From positions 1-54,741 of IMG/VR virus record IMGVR_UViG_3300022200_000058: a DNA stretch of 54,741 bases. One strand, given 5' to 3'. Under the pieces are notes generated by a model, which was given only the letters and a program-made list of their open reading frames with translations, was not told where the DNA came from and did not search any database. The stretch comes from a virus. The translations under genes were made by a program, and so were the position numbers. Below are positions 36,465 through 46,244 of the stretch, piece after piece; position 1 is the stretch's first letter, and each line of letters starts with the position of its first letter.

Positions 36465-38090
36465 ATGGCTAACCCAATTAAAGATACAAATGTAGAGTCT
36501 TCAGGTAGTTATGGTTTTGCTGCCCCTGATGAGACCTTTTTTGTTGATCCCACGAACAAAGATGTACGAAAAGCACTTGGAACCGAGGCTTCATATTCTT
36601 TAGCTTTTTCTGGATTTAGAGATACGTATACTGTGCCTTATAATGAGGTTTTTAAAGAGGTTGTAAACGCAGAAAATATTCTCTATTTGATGATGACAAG
36701 AATAGAGGACAATCTTCTTAGAAAGGTTTACATAGAACCTGCTATAGATTTAGACCTAGAAAAGTGTCATTATAGGGTATGGGAAGAGGCATCTTCAAAT
36801 ATGGATATACCGGCTTTTTCCTCAGATATTGTAACTATTCCAGAGAATCATAATGAGATTATAGCGAAAGATAATCCACCCAGCTATATTTGCTTTGATG
36901 AGTATCTGTATGCAGAAAAGTCTAACACGACCGCCTGCAGAAGGTTTGTTACAGAGTATATTGATGCAATTTCTCATTCTACTTTTTCGTATTTGTTTCA
37001 GATGAGAAAAGCTATTAAGTATATGTTTAATGAAATTGGATGTATAAAAAAATCTTTATTATCAGACATTGGAGGTGTATATGATAATGAATCACAGCAA
37101 AAGATTGCAATACACTATGAAGGATGGGCTAAAAAAGCAGTACACTATTCGAACAGGATCTCGAAAACAATCGGCACAAAAGCAGAAGAGATCCCACAAT
37201 CCGAATTGGATACTATCTCAAAGAAACAAGCCGCAAAACTTCAAGCTTTTTTTGCGATCAGATTAAACGCTGTTGATTCAGAGATTGAAGATTTACTCTC
37301 TAGTTTAAAGAGAGATTTGTTAGATAATTGTGATATTTTTTATGAGAAGTTTTTATCTCCTGCAATTAAAATAACTAAAGATATTTCTTCACCACTGTTG
37401 CTTGATTTTCAGACAACAGATATAAAGCAGAAAAGTCCAACGTTAGCTGGAGAAATAGCATTTGCTACTAATATTATTCAGGGAAATTTTGTTTCCATAG
37501 AAGCAGATTATATTGAACGACACTCTGCACTAACTGCAAAAATGGAAGCATTTTTTAACTTAATAATAGATAAGAAAAAGTATTCTGCTTACATAACTCA
37601 ATTAGGTTCTATAGCATCTTCAAAAAGAAAAGTTCTTAAAGAAGTTGATAAAGATGTTTACTCATCATTGTTTAAATCTGTATTTGTAGATTCTGAGCCA
37701 AATATTAATTTGACCTCTAATCACTCACTTTTAGATGGTTTAGATAATGACGACCATCCTCAGTATTTATTAAAGTCTGGCGGAAATGTAACTGGAAATA
37801 TAACACTAGAAGATGGTGTTACTATAGACGGTGTTGACGTAAATTTGCATTCACACACTGGTTCTGATGGATCTTTAAGAATTAAATCTTTTGATATAGA
37901 TTATGAAACGGCAAGAGTTTTATATCCAGAGGATTACACAAAAGATCCTGTTTCTTTAAGTATAGAAAGATTCATAGAGACTATAGAAGAGGGTGGAATA
38001 CCTAGGTTTGATGCGGTGGTATTAATTGAAGTTTTAGACGAAACTTTATCCAACCATCAGTATGATCTACTTTATTCGGAGATAGAGTAA
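36465..38090 (+). CDS. Fibre/appendage-type protein with DDH-type collar motif, 541 aa
   Basis: The N-terminal 400 residues are helical, with Cys and Lys/Glu-rich stretches and no known domain. Residues about 417-460 read HSLLDGLDNDDHPQYLLKSG, then GNVTGNITLEDGVTIDG and VNLHSHTGSDGS, a pattern typical of tail-fibre and appendage proteins with a repeated G-N-x-T-G strand and H-x-H metal-binding turn. Its place right after TerL, before the portal, is unusual. Fibre or neck appendage is inferred from this segment only. Confidence 0.7.
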   Translation: MANPIKDTNVESSGSYGFAAPDETFFVDPTNKDVRKALGTEASYSLAFSGFRDTYTVPYNEVFKEVVNAENILYLMMTRIEDNLLRKVYIEPAIDLDLEKCHYRVWEEASSNMDIPAFSSDIVTIPENHNEIIAKDNPPSYICFDEYLYAEKSNTTACRRFVTEYIDAISHSTFSYLFQMRKAIKYMFNEIGCIKKSLLSDIGGVYDNESQQKIAIHYEGWAKKAVHYSNRISKTIGTKAEEIPQSELDTISKKQAAKLQAFFAIRLNAVDSEIEDLLSSLKRDLLDNCDIFYEKFLSPAIKITKDISSPLLLDFQTTDIKQKSPTLAGEIAFATNIIQGNFVSIEADYIERHSALTAKMEAFFNLIIDKKKYSAYITQLGSIASSKRKVLKEVDKDVYSSLFKSVFVDSEPNINLTSNHSLLDGLDNDDHPQYLLKSGGNVTGNITLEDGVTIDGVDVNLHSHTGSDGSLRIKSFDIDYETARVLYPEDYTKDPVSLSIERFIETIEEGGIPRFDAVVLIEVLDETLSNHQYDLLYSEIE

Positions 38091-38091
38091 A

Positions 38092-39144
38092 ATGATTTGG
38101 TTTAAATATTTAAAGTCTGGACAAAGTACTTCTATAGCAGCAGAAAATACTAACTACTCTTACCCTCAAGTGAAAAGGGCTATTGAAAGATTTTCTCCTG
38201 ATGTAGATATTCCAAAAGATTTTTGGCTCTCTGTAGATGTCTCTAGTTTAGCAATTGACTCATATATAAATAGTTCTTTAGAGTCTTCAATAGATGAAAC
38301 TTCTTACCTTGTTGTTTATGAAAGTATTTTAAGAAATAATGATTTTACACCAGTACAAACTAAAATAAAAGATGGAATTTTATATTTTAAAGCAGCTGAA
38401 AATCATGAAGCAAATGTATTCATCCCTAAACAATACGCTCTTTACTATAAAACTCCGAATTTACAGAATGTAACTCCTGTAACTAATGGTTCGTTAACAT
38501 CTTATAAGGTTAGTGATTCAAGTAATCCTTACAATCCAGGAGAATTGACTGGTGATCTTAGTTTATATTCTGTGTCTTTGGGTGATATAAATTATTATAA
38601 TTTTTCTTTTGTAAATTCTGGATTAGATTGGGAGAATGGCAGGTCAATAGAAAATAATGCAAAGGTATATATAAATTTCCTAGGACCTACTTTTAATCTT
38701 TATGGTGATAAAGGTGTTGATTATGGAAAATTATCTTATAGGATAAAACCAGCTGAGCAGCTTCCTGATGACGTTATTAGTAATGATTTTACGGTAGTAG
38801 ATTGTTATGAAGCGACTAACTCCTTTGATCAAAATCTAATTTCTGTTTCTAGTTTAGATAAAAGAGAATATGTTATGGAAATAGTTGCTACCGGTGAAAA
38901 AAATATATTAGCACAAAATAGTTATATAAAGTTATCAAAATTTGATTTTGTTTTTGATTTAGATTTGCAATTATCTAACGAGTCTTTAAGTACTAATATA
39001 AATTTCGTATCTTTAACCCCAACCTCTTCTCAGGGCTCTGTCGGTGGTGATCCCGTGTACGATAATTCTGGAGGTTCATCTGGAACTATAACAGATACCA
39101 ATGTTAGAGATGTTAGAATACTTCACATAATGGAAGTGATGTGA
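38092..39144 (+). CDS. Structural-type hypothetical protein, 350 aa
   Basis: A Ser/Asn/Tyr-rich protein made mostly of beta pattern (IKDGILYFKAAENHEANVFI, KREYVMEIVATGEKNILAQN), ending in a Gly/Ser loop (GGDPVYDNSGGSSGTITDTN) and a short strand (VRILHIMEVM). It starts one base past the preceding stop. It is probably part of the appendage set with the next gene. No family is recognised. Confidence 0.68.
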   Translation: MIWFKYLKSGQSTSIAAENTNYSYPQVKRAIERFSPDVDIPKDFWLSVDVSSLAIDSYINSSLESSIDETSYLVVYESILRNNDFTPVQTKIKDGILYFKAAENHEANVFIPKQYALYYKTPNLQNVTPVTNGSLTSYKVSDSSNPYNPGELTGDLSLYSVSLGDINYYNFSFVNSGLDWENGRSIENNAKVYINFLGPTFNLYGDKGVDYGKLSYRIKPAEQLPDDVISNDFTVVDCYEATNSFDQNLISVSSLDKREYVMEIVATGEKNILAQNSYIKLSKFDFVFDLDLQLSNESLSTNINFVSLTPTSSQGSVGGDPVYDNSGGSSGTITDTNVRDVRILHIMEVM

Positions 39145-39150
39145 TTTTTT

Positions 39151-41235
39151 ATGGCTATTATTAGAAAAAAAATAGAAAATCTAAAAGCAGGTCAGGACTA
39201 TATCCTAAGTGTGCAGGCCAGGAACTCGGACCTAAATACCACCAATGACCCACTTGCCGCAATAAGATTTACTGTACCAAGGGATAGTACAGTTCCTGCA
39301 GATATTACTAATTTAGAGCTGTACGCTTCGTTTCAAAATGTGATGTTTAAGTTTGACTTTGGCCAAGAAGAAGATATATCACATTACTTATATGAACTGT
39401 ATAGTCAGAATGATACCTCAGAGCAATATTTGGTTACTGCAGGAAGAAATGCGGCCAATGTATTTACAATTGCAGTTGAGAATAGTTCCCAGGAAGCTGG
39501 TTCAAGTGCCAACTGGAGATCCTATTGGGGTAGGGTTAAAGCTGTAGATACTTCTGGAAACGAAAGCGATTGGACCAGTTTAGTACAGACTGATGAAAAT
39601 ACTCCATTAATAGATGAGCAATTTATAGATAGCTTAACAGCCAGTAAGATCACAGCAGGTACTATAGGTGCTCATACAATTACTTTAAACGGCGCTAACT
39701 CTATTCTTCAATCATCTAATTTTTCTACAGGTAGTACAGGTTGGCAGATTAAGGGAGATGGAACAGCAGAGTTTGATTCTCAATATATTAGAGGTAACTT
39801 AAATGCTGGCAGTGTGACCATTGGTGCCGGAACTTATAATTATTGGAATAAGAGCGGCGCAGAAAATGACTTTAGAGTTGGAGATTCAACTACATATCTT
39901 TTATGGGATAATAGCGAAGGAACGCTAACAGTTGCCGGAGATGCTACAATTAGCGGAACATTATCTAGTGTTGATGGAACTTTTAGCGGAACCCTAAATG
40001 CTGTTGATGGAACCTTTAGTGGAACTCTTTCTGGTGTAGGCGGAACTTTTACCAGTAACGTTACAGTAGGTTCCCATGCAACAAATAAAATAACTATTGC
40101 CTCCGACACCACTGCGACTGGAACAAAGATTTATGCTGGAGCTGGAACTTATAATAATACAAATACAGGTTTCTATATTGATGCTAGTGGCCAATTTTCT
40201 CTTGGCAACAAACTTGCTTTTGATCAAGCAACTGGAGCCCTAAATTTAAACGGTAACCCCTCTGGTGCTAGCTCTGACCTAGTTATTGAGGGGGCAATAA
40301 TCAGAACAGTTCAGGATGTAGATGATATTGGGTCCACTACTGACGGTGTGGTCATGACCGAAAATGATATATTTTTATACAGTAGAACCACTGATGAATC
40401 ATCTATCAAGTTTCAGGGAAGTACAAGTAATATAGCTAAAATCATATCAGAAATTAAAGGTATACAGCTGAGTGCGACATCGTCACAGGGTTCTCCAATT
40501 TTTCAGGTCGGCACTAATAATACTTCAACTGAAAACTATTTAATGTACAAGTGGTATGGATACTCTTCTACTGAGGTAATGACTCTTTCTAAAAATGGAT
40601 CCTCAAACCCTTCTATTTTAGACCTTAAAAACGATACTTCTATTCTTAAAACAGGAAATATAACGTTGAGAAATGAAGGGTCATCTTCGGGTCTTTCTAT
40701 TAATTGGGATGAAGACACATCCACTGGAATATTTAGGCATAATCCTGGAACTGGATATACGGGTGTAGCCCTTGTGGCTCAGGGTATAGAGGTTCTTTCA
40801 GCCATAGCGCAAAGTCAGACAAATGGAAGAGTTAGAATGGAGGCACCTACCACAACCACCACCTCGGGCTTTGGCTTTCTGCTGCATGATAATTCACTGA
40901 ACACAGTTCATAGACATACGTCATCTAGGGATTTGAAGGATAATATTGAAACTATCGGAAATATTGATTCTTTCTTTGATGCCGTAAGGCCCGTTAGTTT
41001 TGTTAGAAAAGCTGATGATTCTATTGTAGAAACTGAAGAAGAAAAATTTATGAGACTCTCTGATATTCAGCACGGTTTTATAGCCGAAGAGCTAGCTGAA
41101 ATTTTTGATGGTAGACTAGCCACATATGATTTAGATTTTAAACCCGTTGGCTGGAGATGGCCAGATATGATTGCTATGTGTGTAGCAGAGATAAAATCCC
41201 TCAGGTCCCGAGTTGCACAGCTAGAAGCTTTATGA
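39151..41235 (+). CDS. Tail fibre with C-terminal S74-type chaperone domain, 694 aa
   Basis: The N-terminus (about 1-150) has a fibronectin-III-like pair of strands (LKAGQDYILSVQARNSD and WGRVKAVDTSGNESDW). The middle has short repeats of the form DGTFSGTL (about 265-300), giving a long beta shaft. The C-terminus from about 587 (SSRDLKDNIETI, then IQHGFIAEELAEIFDG and a terminal coiled coil) matches the peptidase S74 intramolecular chaperone, which trimerises fibres and cuts itself off. It would bind host receptors at the virion surface. Confidence 0.88.
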   Translation: MAIIRKKIENLKAGQDYILSVQARNSDLNTTNDPLAAIRFTVPRDSTVPADITNLELYASFQNVMFKFDFGQEEDISHYLYELYSQNDTSEQYLVTAGRNAANVFTIAVENSSQEAGSSANWRSYWGRVKAVDTSGNESDWTSLVQTDENTPLIDEQFIDSLTASKITAGTIGAHTITLNGANSILQSSNFSTGSTGWQIKGDGTAEFDSQYIRGNLNAGSVTIGAGTYNYWNKSGAENDFRVGDSTTYLLWDNSEGTLTVAGDATISGTLSSVDGTFSGTLNAVDGTFSGTLSGVGGTFTSNVTVGSHATNKITIASDTTATGTKIYAGAGTYNNTNTGFYIDASGQFSLGNKLAFDQATGALNLNGNPSGASSDLVIEGAIIRTVQDVDDIGSTTDGVVMTENDIFLYSRTTDESSIKFQGSTSNIAKIISEIKGIQLSATSSQGSPIFQVGTNNTSTENYLMYKWYGYSSTEVMTLSKNGSSNPSILDLKNDTSILKTGNITLRNEGSSSGLSINWDEDTSTGIFRHNPGTGYTGVALVAQGIEVLSAIAQSQTNGRVRMEAPTTTTTSGFGFLLHDNSLNTVHRHTSSRDLKDNIETIGNIDSFFDAVRPVSFVRKADDSIVETEEEKFMRLSDIQHGFIAEELAEIFDGRLATYDLDFKPVGWRWPDMIAMCVAEIKSLRSRVAQLEAL

Positions 41236-41265
41236 TAATATCATGTTCTCATCTGAGAGGTGTAC

Positions 41266-41457
41266 ATGGAAGATATAGATGTAAATATATTGATTCAAGT
41301 TTTCAATGAAAAGATAAGCGCGCTAATGACAGATATTGTAGTTAAAGATACTACAATTCGTCAGTTAAGCATGCAGTTAGAAACATTAAAAGCTGCTGCT
41401 GCCACAACTGCAGCAGCAACTACAAGTAAGAAACAATCAAAAGAAGAATTTGAGTGA
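41266..41457 (+). CDS. Small coiled-coil protein, 63 aa
   Basis: I use the ATG at 41266; an in-frame GTG lies two codons upstream. The product is helical with a heptad pattern (ILIQVFNEKISALMTDIVVK, TIRQLSMQLETL) and an Ala/Thr/Lys-rich tail. It has no cysteines. It may be a fibre chaperone or accessory, by position after the fibre gene. Confidence 0.65.
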   Translation: MEDIDVNILIQVFNEKISALMTDIVVKDTTIRQLSMQLETLKAAAATTAAATTSKKQSKEEFE

Positions 41458-41464
41458 GGTTATA

Positions 41465-41665
41465 ATGTCAGAAGTTACTGAAACAGAAGTTGTTGAGACT
41501 CCAGAGGTAAAGACAGAGTTCTCAATTGAAATTAATATTTCAAATGCGAATCTTTCCTACAGAAGTGATTTTCCAGAGGGCGAAACTGTCTTTTGGTTAG
41601 AGTCTGTTAAGAATTTGATCATTAAGAATACATTTGAGAATAACAACTTAACTGAGCAAGCGTAA
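41465..41665 (+). CDS. Small acidic protein, 66 aa
   Basis: I use the ATG at 41465, eight bases after GAGG. The N-terminus is acidic (SEVTETEVVETPEVKTEFSI) and the rest is strand-rich (EINISNANLSYRSDFPEGET, VFWLESVKNLIIKN). It could be a small virion or chaperone protein. No family is recognised. An imperfect 7-bp repeat (AGGTATA/TATACCT) lies in the gap to the portal gene. Confidence 0.65.
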   Translation: MSEVTETEVVETPEVKTEFSIEINISNANLSYRSDFPEGETVFWLESVKNLIIKNTFENNNLTEQA

Positions 41666-41724
41666 GTTGTAAAGGTATAAAAAGATAACTACTATTATAC
41701 CTAGTTCTATTTTTGGAGATTTAA

Positions 41725-43368
41725 ATGGCCGTACGTGACTACCTGCCATTCAGGCAATTGGATACAAAGTCAAAGACTTCTTTGGAAGCTACTACTTTGA
41801 GTGATGATCAAATAAGATCAGTCAACAAGATAATGAAGGTAGCAGCCCTTGCCCTCGGGTATCAAGGAACTACGTACTACTATAATAATAGAACAAACTT
41901 TGAGCCATCTCCTTATAATTTTGATAGGATTATACAGGCTGTAGATACAGACTCTTATGTGAAACAAGCTATCACTAAGTATAAGGAACTCTTCTGGAAA
42001 GAAGGTTGGCAGATAGTTGGTGAAAATCCAGAAGCTGTAGAATACTTATATCAAAGAATAGACTTTATGGAAATGGCAATGAAAAGGCCATTTCTTGAAT
42101 TTTTAATAGAGGTATCTGATCAGCTATTGAAATTTGCCAATGCCTTTGTCGTTAAAGCAAGGGGTGATTTGACTGGATATTTCCCCTCCAACATATCCCC
42201 CATAAATGCTTCGGACACATTGGTAGGGTATTACCTGATACCGACTGAGCAAGTAAGAATACTTAGAGATAGATTTAATAGACCAAAGTCTTATCAGCAG
42301 CAAACCGATCCTCTCACCTATGCACCGACTGAAAAAGATCCAGTTTGGGCAGCAGATAGGGTAATACATTTACATTTTGATAAAAAGCCAGGGAGAGCTT
42401 TTGGTACTCCATTTTTATCAAATGTATTAGACGACGTTGTTGCATTGAGGCAGATGGAAGAGGATATACAAAATCTTGTTCATAGAGAGCTATTTCCTCT
42501 ATATAAATACAGAATCGGAACTCCTGAGCAGCCAGCGGAACCAGATGAAATACTAAAAGCCGCATCTGAGATCGAAAGTATGAGGACAGAAGGTGGCTTA
42601 ATACTTCCTCATCGTCATGATATTGATATTGTAGGATCAAATAATCAGGCACTTGACGCCAGTGCATATATTGATCATTTCAAAGAACGTGTTGCCGTAG
42701 GGCTTGGTGTTGCACCTCATCACCTTGGGATGATGATGAACGGTGGGAATAGGTCGGTAACTGAGAGACTTGATACAGCACTGTATGACAAGGTAAAGCA
42801 GTATCAAAAAATATTTGCAGAGGTTGTTAGGGTTCATATCTTTAACGAGCTTTTGTTAGAGGGCGGATTTGATCCAATAGCAACACCTTATAGTGATGGA
42901 ACTTCCGATAGATGTTATTTCAAATTTAACGAAATTGACGTAGATACTCAGGTTAAGAAGGAAACACATATTATACAAAAGTATGTTAACTCCGTTATTA
43001 CTCTTTCTGAGGCAAGAACACAGTTAGGTGTTGACCCAGACGCAGATATGGACAATCTCTTCCAGAGTATACAAGCTGATACTCAAATGAAAATGCAACA
43101 AGCACAAATGTCCATGAAAGCTGGAACAGATGTTCAGCGAGATGGCGATAAGCAACAATCTGCTGGTCGCGGTCAAAGAAATCTGCCAAATAATAGAAGA
43201 GGCCCTGGAAATACTATACGTCCAGCAAATCAGCAAGGTAGACAAACTTCTCCGAACATAAAGAGAGCAGATAGTAGCCTACTTAGTGCAGTTGAAAGTT
43301 TACTTGAAGAAGAGTATAATGTGGTTATTATTGACGAAGAAAGTGAAGTGAATTTAAATGAAGATTAA
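41725..43368 (+). CDS. Portal protein
   Basis: A 547-residue portal, forming the dodecameric ring at the head vertex for DNA packaging and tail joining. Features expected of the family are an N-terminal helical wing, a central region with PNEX-like phrase GYYLIPTEQVRIL and RVIHLHFDKKPGRAFGTPFL (about 211-230), a stem-and-wing helix (LDDVVALRQMEEDIQNLVHR) and a long helical C-terminus (GVAPHHLGMMMNGGNRSVTE). The Gln/Arg-rich end (about 450-520) is probably disordered. Length fits myovirus portals of about 500-560 residues. Confidence 0.88.
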   Translation: MAVRDYLPFRQLDTKSKTSLEATTLSDDQIRSVNKIMKVAALALGYQGTTYYYNNRTNFEPSPYNFDRIIQAVDTDSYVKQAITKYKELFWKEGWQIVGENPEAVEYLYQRIDFMEMAMKRPFLEFLIEVSDQLLKFANAFVVKARGDLTGYFPSNISPINASDTLVGYYLIPTEQVRILRDRFNRPKSYQQQTDPLTYAPTEKDPVWAADRVIHLHFDKKPGRAFGTPFLSNVLDDVVALRQMEEDIQNLVHRELFPLYKYRIGTPEQPAEPDEILKAASEIESMRTEGGLILPHRHDIDIVGSNNQALDASAYIDHFKERVAVGLGVAPHHLGMMMNGGNRSVTERLDTALYDKVKQYQKIFAEVVRVHIFNELLLEGGFDPIATPYSDGTSDRCYFKFNEIDVDTQVKKETHIIQKYVNSVITLSEARTQLGVDPDADMDNLFQSIQADTQMKMQQAQMSMKAGTDVQRDGDKQQSAGRGQRNLPNNRRGPGNTIRPANQQGRQTSPNIKRADSSLLSAVESLLEEEYNVVIIDEESEVNLNED

Positions 43369-43666
43369 GCTTACAAATCAAGCTCATATATCGTATGCAA
43401 GAACAGAAGATGCCTGTGAGGCATTTAGAAGAGCTGTTGGGAATGGTCAGGCTAGATTGGCCCTAGAAATGATGGTCGACATAGTTAACTATATAGAATC
43501 ACTACCTGATATTGAGACAGCTGACCCCCCCAGTGCTGAAATCACATCAAAGCAGGCAGTTAAAGAGGTCACTAAAAATGAATCACCTCGTACTGCAGCT
43601 AAAAAGCAACCCGCTGCAAAGGCGCAGTCCTCAAAGGTAGAAGAGGGTACTAAAGAGGAAGACTGA
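43358..43666 (+). CDS. Hypothetical protein, 102 aa
   Basis: Overlaps the portal stop by 11 bases. The N-terminal half is helical (YARTEDACEAFRRAVGNGQA, LALEMMVDIVNYIESL), and the C-terminal half is Lys/Ala/Glu-rich and probably disordered. No motif is recognised. It may help portal or head assembly by position. Confidence 0.7.
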   Translation: MKIKLTNQAHISYARTEDACEAFRRAVGNGQARLALEMMVDIVNYIESLPDIETADPPSAEITSKQAVKEVTKNESPRTAAKKQPAAKAQSSKVEEGTKEED

Positions 43667-44434
43667 ATGAAAATTGTAATAGGTTGCCCAATCTACAAGA
43701 GGGATTGGATACTTCCGCTTTGGATTAAGAGTATAAGGGCTCAGAATATAAACTTCAAAGACGTTGGATTTATATTTGAGGTATCTCCTGACGATGAAGC
43801 TACAGTTTCGATGTTAGAGGAATGGAAATCTTCAGATACTGGTGTTGGATCTATAGAAATAAATACAAGAGACGATATTGCTCACTTTGCCCATAAGGAT
43901 AATGGAAGACAGTGGACTTTATCTAAGTACGAAAATATGGTATCTCTTAGAAATTCTATACTTCAAAGGGTTAGGGAAATATCTCCAGAATACTATTTTA
44001 GCTTAGATTCAGATATACTTTTAGTTAATCCTAGTACGATTAGACTACTTACGTCACATATAGATGACGGTGCAGATGCAGTAAACCCATTAATGTTCAT
44101 GACTCCTATTGGGACGGATTACCCAAGTGTAATGAGCTGGAAGACTGAGGAGCCAAATAGGGCTTATCGAGAGTCTAGTTATCCACTTGGTACGTATTTT
44201 AAATCAGATGTGATAATGGCTGCAAAAGTAATGAGTAGAAAAGTTTATGAAAATATAGACTATACTGTTCATAGGCAGGGTGAAGATGTGGGTTGGTCGC
44301 TCTCGTGTAGGGAGGCTGGTTACAATCTCTTTTGCGCTTCATATCTGTATGGGGTGCATGTTATGTCTGAATTAGCTCTTCAGGAAATAATAAAAAGCGG
44401 AGATCCCAGATCAAATGTTCTGCAATCAATATAA
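43667..44434 (+). CDS. GT-A type glycosyltransferase
   Basis: This 255-residue protein starts directly after the previous stop. It opens IVIGCPIYKRDWILPLWIKS, the usual GT-A first strand and helix. A DxD-type motif FSLDSDILLV (111-120) would bind the nucleotide-sugar metal. A late acidic motif QGEDVGWS (204-211) matches the catalytic ED of many GT2-like enzymes. It would transfer a sugar to DNA, capsid or host surface; the substrate is not visible. Placement between portal and protease suggests a virion or DNA target or a cargo insertion. Confidence 0.82.
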   Translation: MKIVIGCPIYKRDWILPLWIKSIRAQNINFKDVGFIFEVSPDDEATVSMLEEWKSSDTGVGSIEINTRDDIAHFAHKDNGRQWTLSKYENMVSLRNSILQRVREISPEYYFSLDSDILLVNPSTIRLLTSHIDDGADAVNPLMFMTPIGTDYPSVMSWKTEEPNRAYRESSYPLGTYFKSDVIMAAKVMSRKVYENIDYTVHRQGEDVGWSLSCREAGYNLFCASYLYGVHVMSELALQEIIKSGDPRSNVLQSI

Positions 44435-44510
44435 ATTTGTATAAATTTGTTCAATGTTATAAAAACAAATTTACTAGTATGGATAGACTAAAATCAAAAA
44501 GGTGCACAAT

Positions 44511-46220
44511 ATGTCAATAGATTTCGTTGAAAGTTTCACTGTTCAACTTCCTGACTTTGATAAGTCTGATATAGATTTCTCTGAGTCTTTCAATTCTAAG
44601 CATGGCCTAATCATAGAGGTGGCCGCAATACATGAGGGGCTAACAGCCAATTATAATCATTATTCAGCTGAAGCGTTAGAGTCAGCCTTAGAGTCTTGGG
44701 TTGCACCTTATCCTAAGCCAATAATATTGAATCATGATTTAAACACAGAACCAATTGGCAGAGTTATGGCAGCCAAGATGGATAAGGAAGAAGATGGCTC
44801 AAGTTTTGTTAGGCTTCAGATAGCCATAACCGATCCTGTAGCAGCTCAGAAAGTTTTAGATAAGAGATATCTGACTGGATCTGTTGGCGGTAGAGCAGGA
44901 AAAGCAGTATGTAGTATAAGTGGCGAAGATTTGGCCCAAGAAACAGACTCAGGCAGACCTCGTTTACCAAAGTACAGGAGGGGAAAAGTTTACAAGGGCA
45001 AACTCGCATATATAGATATGCAGGATATCTCGTTTAAAGAGTACTCCTTTGTTAATCAGCCGGCTGATCAAAAGTCGGGCGTTCGTTCAGCAAAGTCATC
45101 GTCCGGTGATGCACCAGTTGCGGCTTCTGACGACTGGGTGGCAAAGAGTGCCGCCTTTGTTCTTTCTATGGATACCGAAGATATAATATCTGTTCAGGAA
45201 AATGAATCAATATTAAAAGGTATGAAAAAGAAAGAATCACGACCCGCATATCTTCAACTTAAGGGAGCTTTTTTAACAGCTCTTGCGGCTGAGGAGATGG
45301 AAAGTGATATAAATACAGATGATTCATTACTATCTTATGAAGATTCCGAAAAAGCAAGATCTGAGGAGAATTCTATAATGGATGATGTTACCAAAGAAGA
45401 GGACATCTTAGCTGTGGCTACAGGTCTCAGTGAAGATTTGTCCAACATCACATCCTCCACTTCCGAGCAAGAAGAAACTCTTGAGGCGGAAAATGTGGAA
45501 GAGTCTGATGATACCGAAGCTGAGACGCAACAGTCAGAAGAGCAACCTGCAGAGGCAGATGTTGTAGCTTCTGATGATGCAACCGAAGAAGCTGATGAAG
45601 CTACCGAGGAGCAAGCTGAGGAGGCTGAGAAAGCCGAAGAAGGTTCTACTGACGATTCAGAAGAGGCGGATGTACAGAGTGTAGATTCCGAAAATGCTGA
45701 AGAGCCAGAAGAGGCATCATCTGATTCCATTGAGGTTGAAGATGATGAAGTTCAAGAAGAAGCTGTTCAAGACAGCGATCTCACCACAAACGAAAGTAGT
45801 GATGAGCAGGATGTTGAGCAGTTAAAGGCTCAAATGGCCCTTCTTGAAGAGCAAGTCTCAGCCACTAAGGCTGAGAATGCAAAGCTCAAAGGCGCATTAC
45901 ATATGACACTTGTTGAAAGAGTTGTAGATACTAAGATCGCTTTAGGTATTGAGAGTATTGAAGATCGTGAAGCTTTAATTGGTGAGCATTCATCACGTAC
46001 AGCTTCTTCATTGGCTGACAGTCTTAGAGATTTAGCTAAGACTCCTGCCGCAAGATCTGCAGTCCCCTCTTTGCCAGAGGTTATGTCTGAAGCTGAAGTT
46101 GTGGCAGAAGACAATGTTCTTACTATAGATTCTGATGCAAGTGAAGAAGAGCAGCTTTCACCGCAAGAGCAGTTCGAGCAGCTTTTTGTTGATACGCTTA
46201 TGGGCAGACGTAAACTCTGA
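44511..46220 (+). CDS. Prohead protease fused to a scaffold-like domain, 569 aa
   Basis: I use the ATG at 44511 (AAGGTG upstream); a GTG at 44502 is also in frame. Residues about 20-190 resemble the herpes/HK97-type assembly protease: GLIIEVAAIHEGLTANYNHY, the NHD and EPIGRV region, and LTGSVGGRAG with a candidate catalytic Ser. The rest is a very acidic Glu/Ala/Asp region (about 270-435) and a coiled coil (VEQLKAQMALLEEQVSATKA), ending in DTLMGRRKL. This matches a scaffold that is removed by the protease during capsid maturation. The exact catalytic triad cannot be confirmed by eye. Confidence 0.82.
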   Translation: MSIDFVESFTVQLPDFDKSDIDFSESFNSKHGLIIEVAAIHEGLTANYNHYSAEALESALESWVAPYPKPIILNHDLNTEPIGRVMAAKMDKEEDGSSFVRLQIAITDPVAAQKVLDKRYLTGSVGGRAGKAVCSISGEDLAQETDSGRPRLPKYRRGKVYKGKLAYIDMQDISFKEYSFVNQPADQKSGVRSAKSSSGDAPVAASDDWVAKSAAFVLSMDTEDIISVQENESILKGMKKKESRPAYLQLKGAFLTALAAEEMESDINTDDSLLSYEDSEKARSEENSIMDDVTKEEDILAVATGLSEDLSNITSSTSEQEETLEAENVEESDDTEAETQQSEEQPAEADVVASDDATEEADEATEEQAEEAEKAEEGSTDDSEEADVQSVDSENAEEPEEASSDSIEVEDDEVQEEAVQDSDLTTNESSDEQDVEQLKAQMALLEEQVSATKAENAKLKGALHMTLVERVVDTKIALGIESIEDREALIGEHSSRTASSLADSLRDLAKTPAARSAVPSLPEVMSEAEVVAEDNVLTIDSDASEEEQLSPQEQFEQLFVDTLMGRRKL

Positions 46221-46244
46221 TAACAACATTACAAGGAGATATAA

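Noticed and set aside
45335-46114. Minus ORFs rich in Ser/Ala opposite the scaffold region
   Set aside because: They are complements of the Glu/Ala/Asp-rich coding sequence and have no independent start signals.
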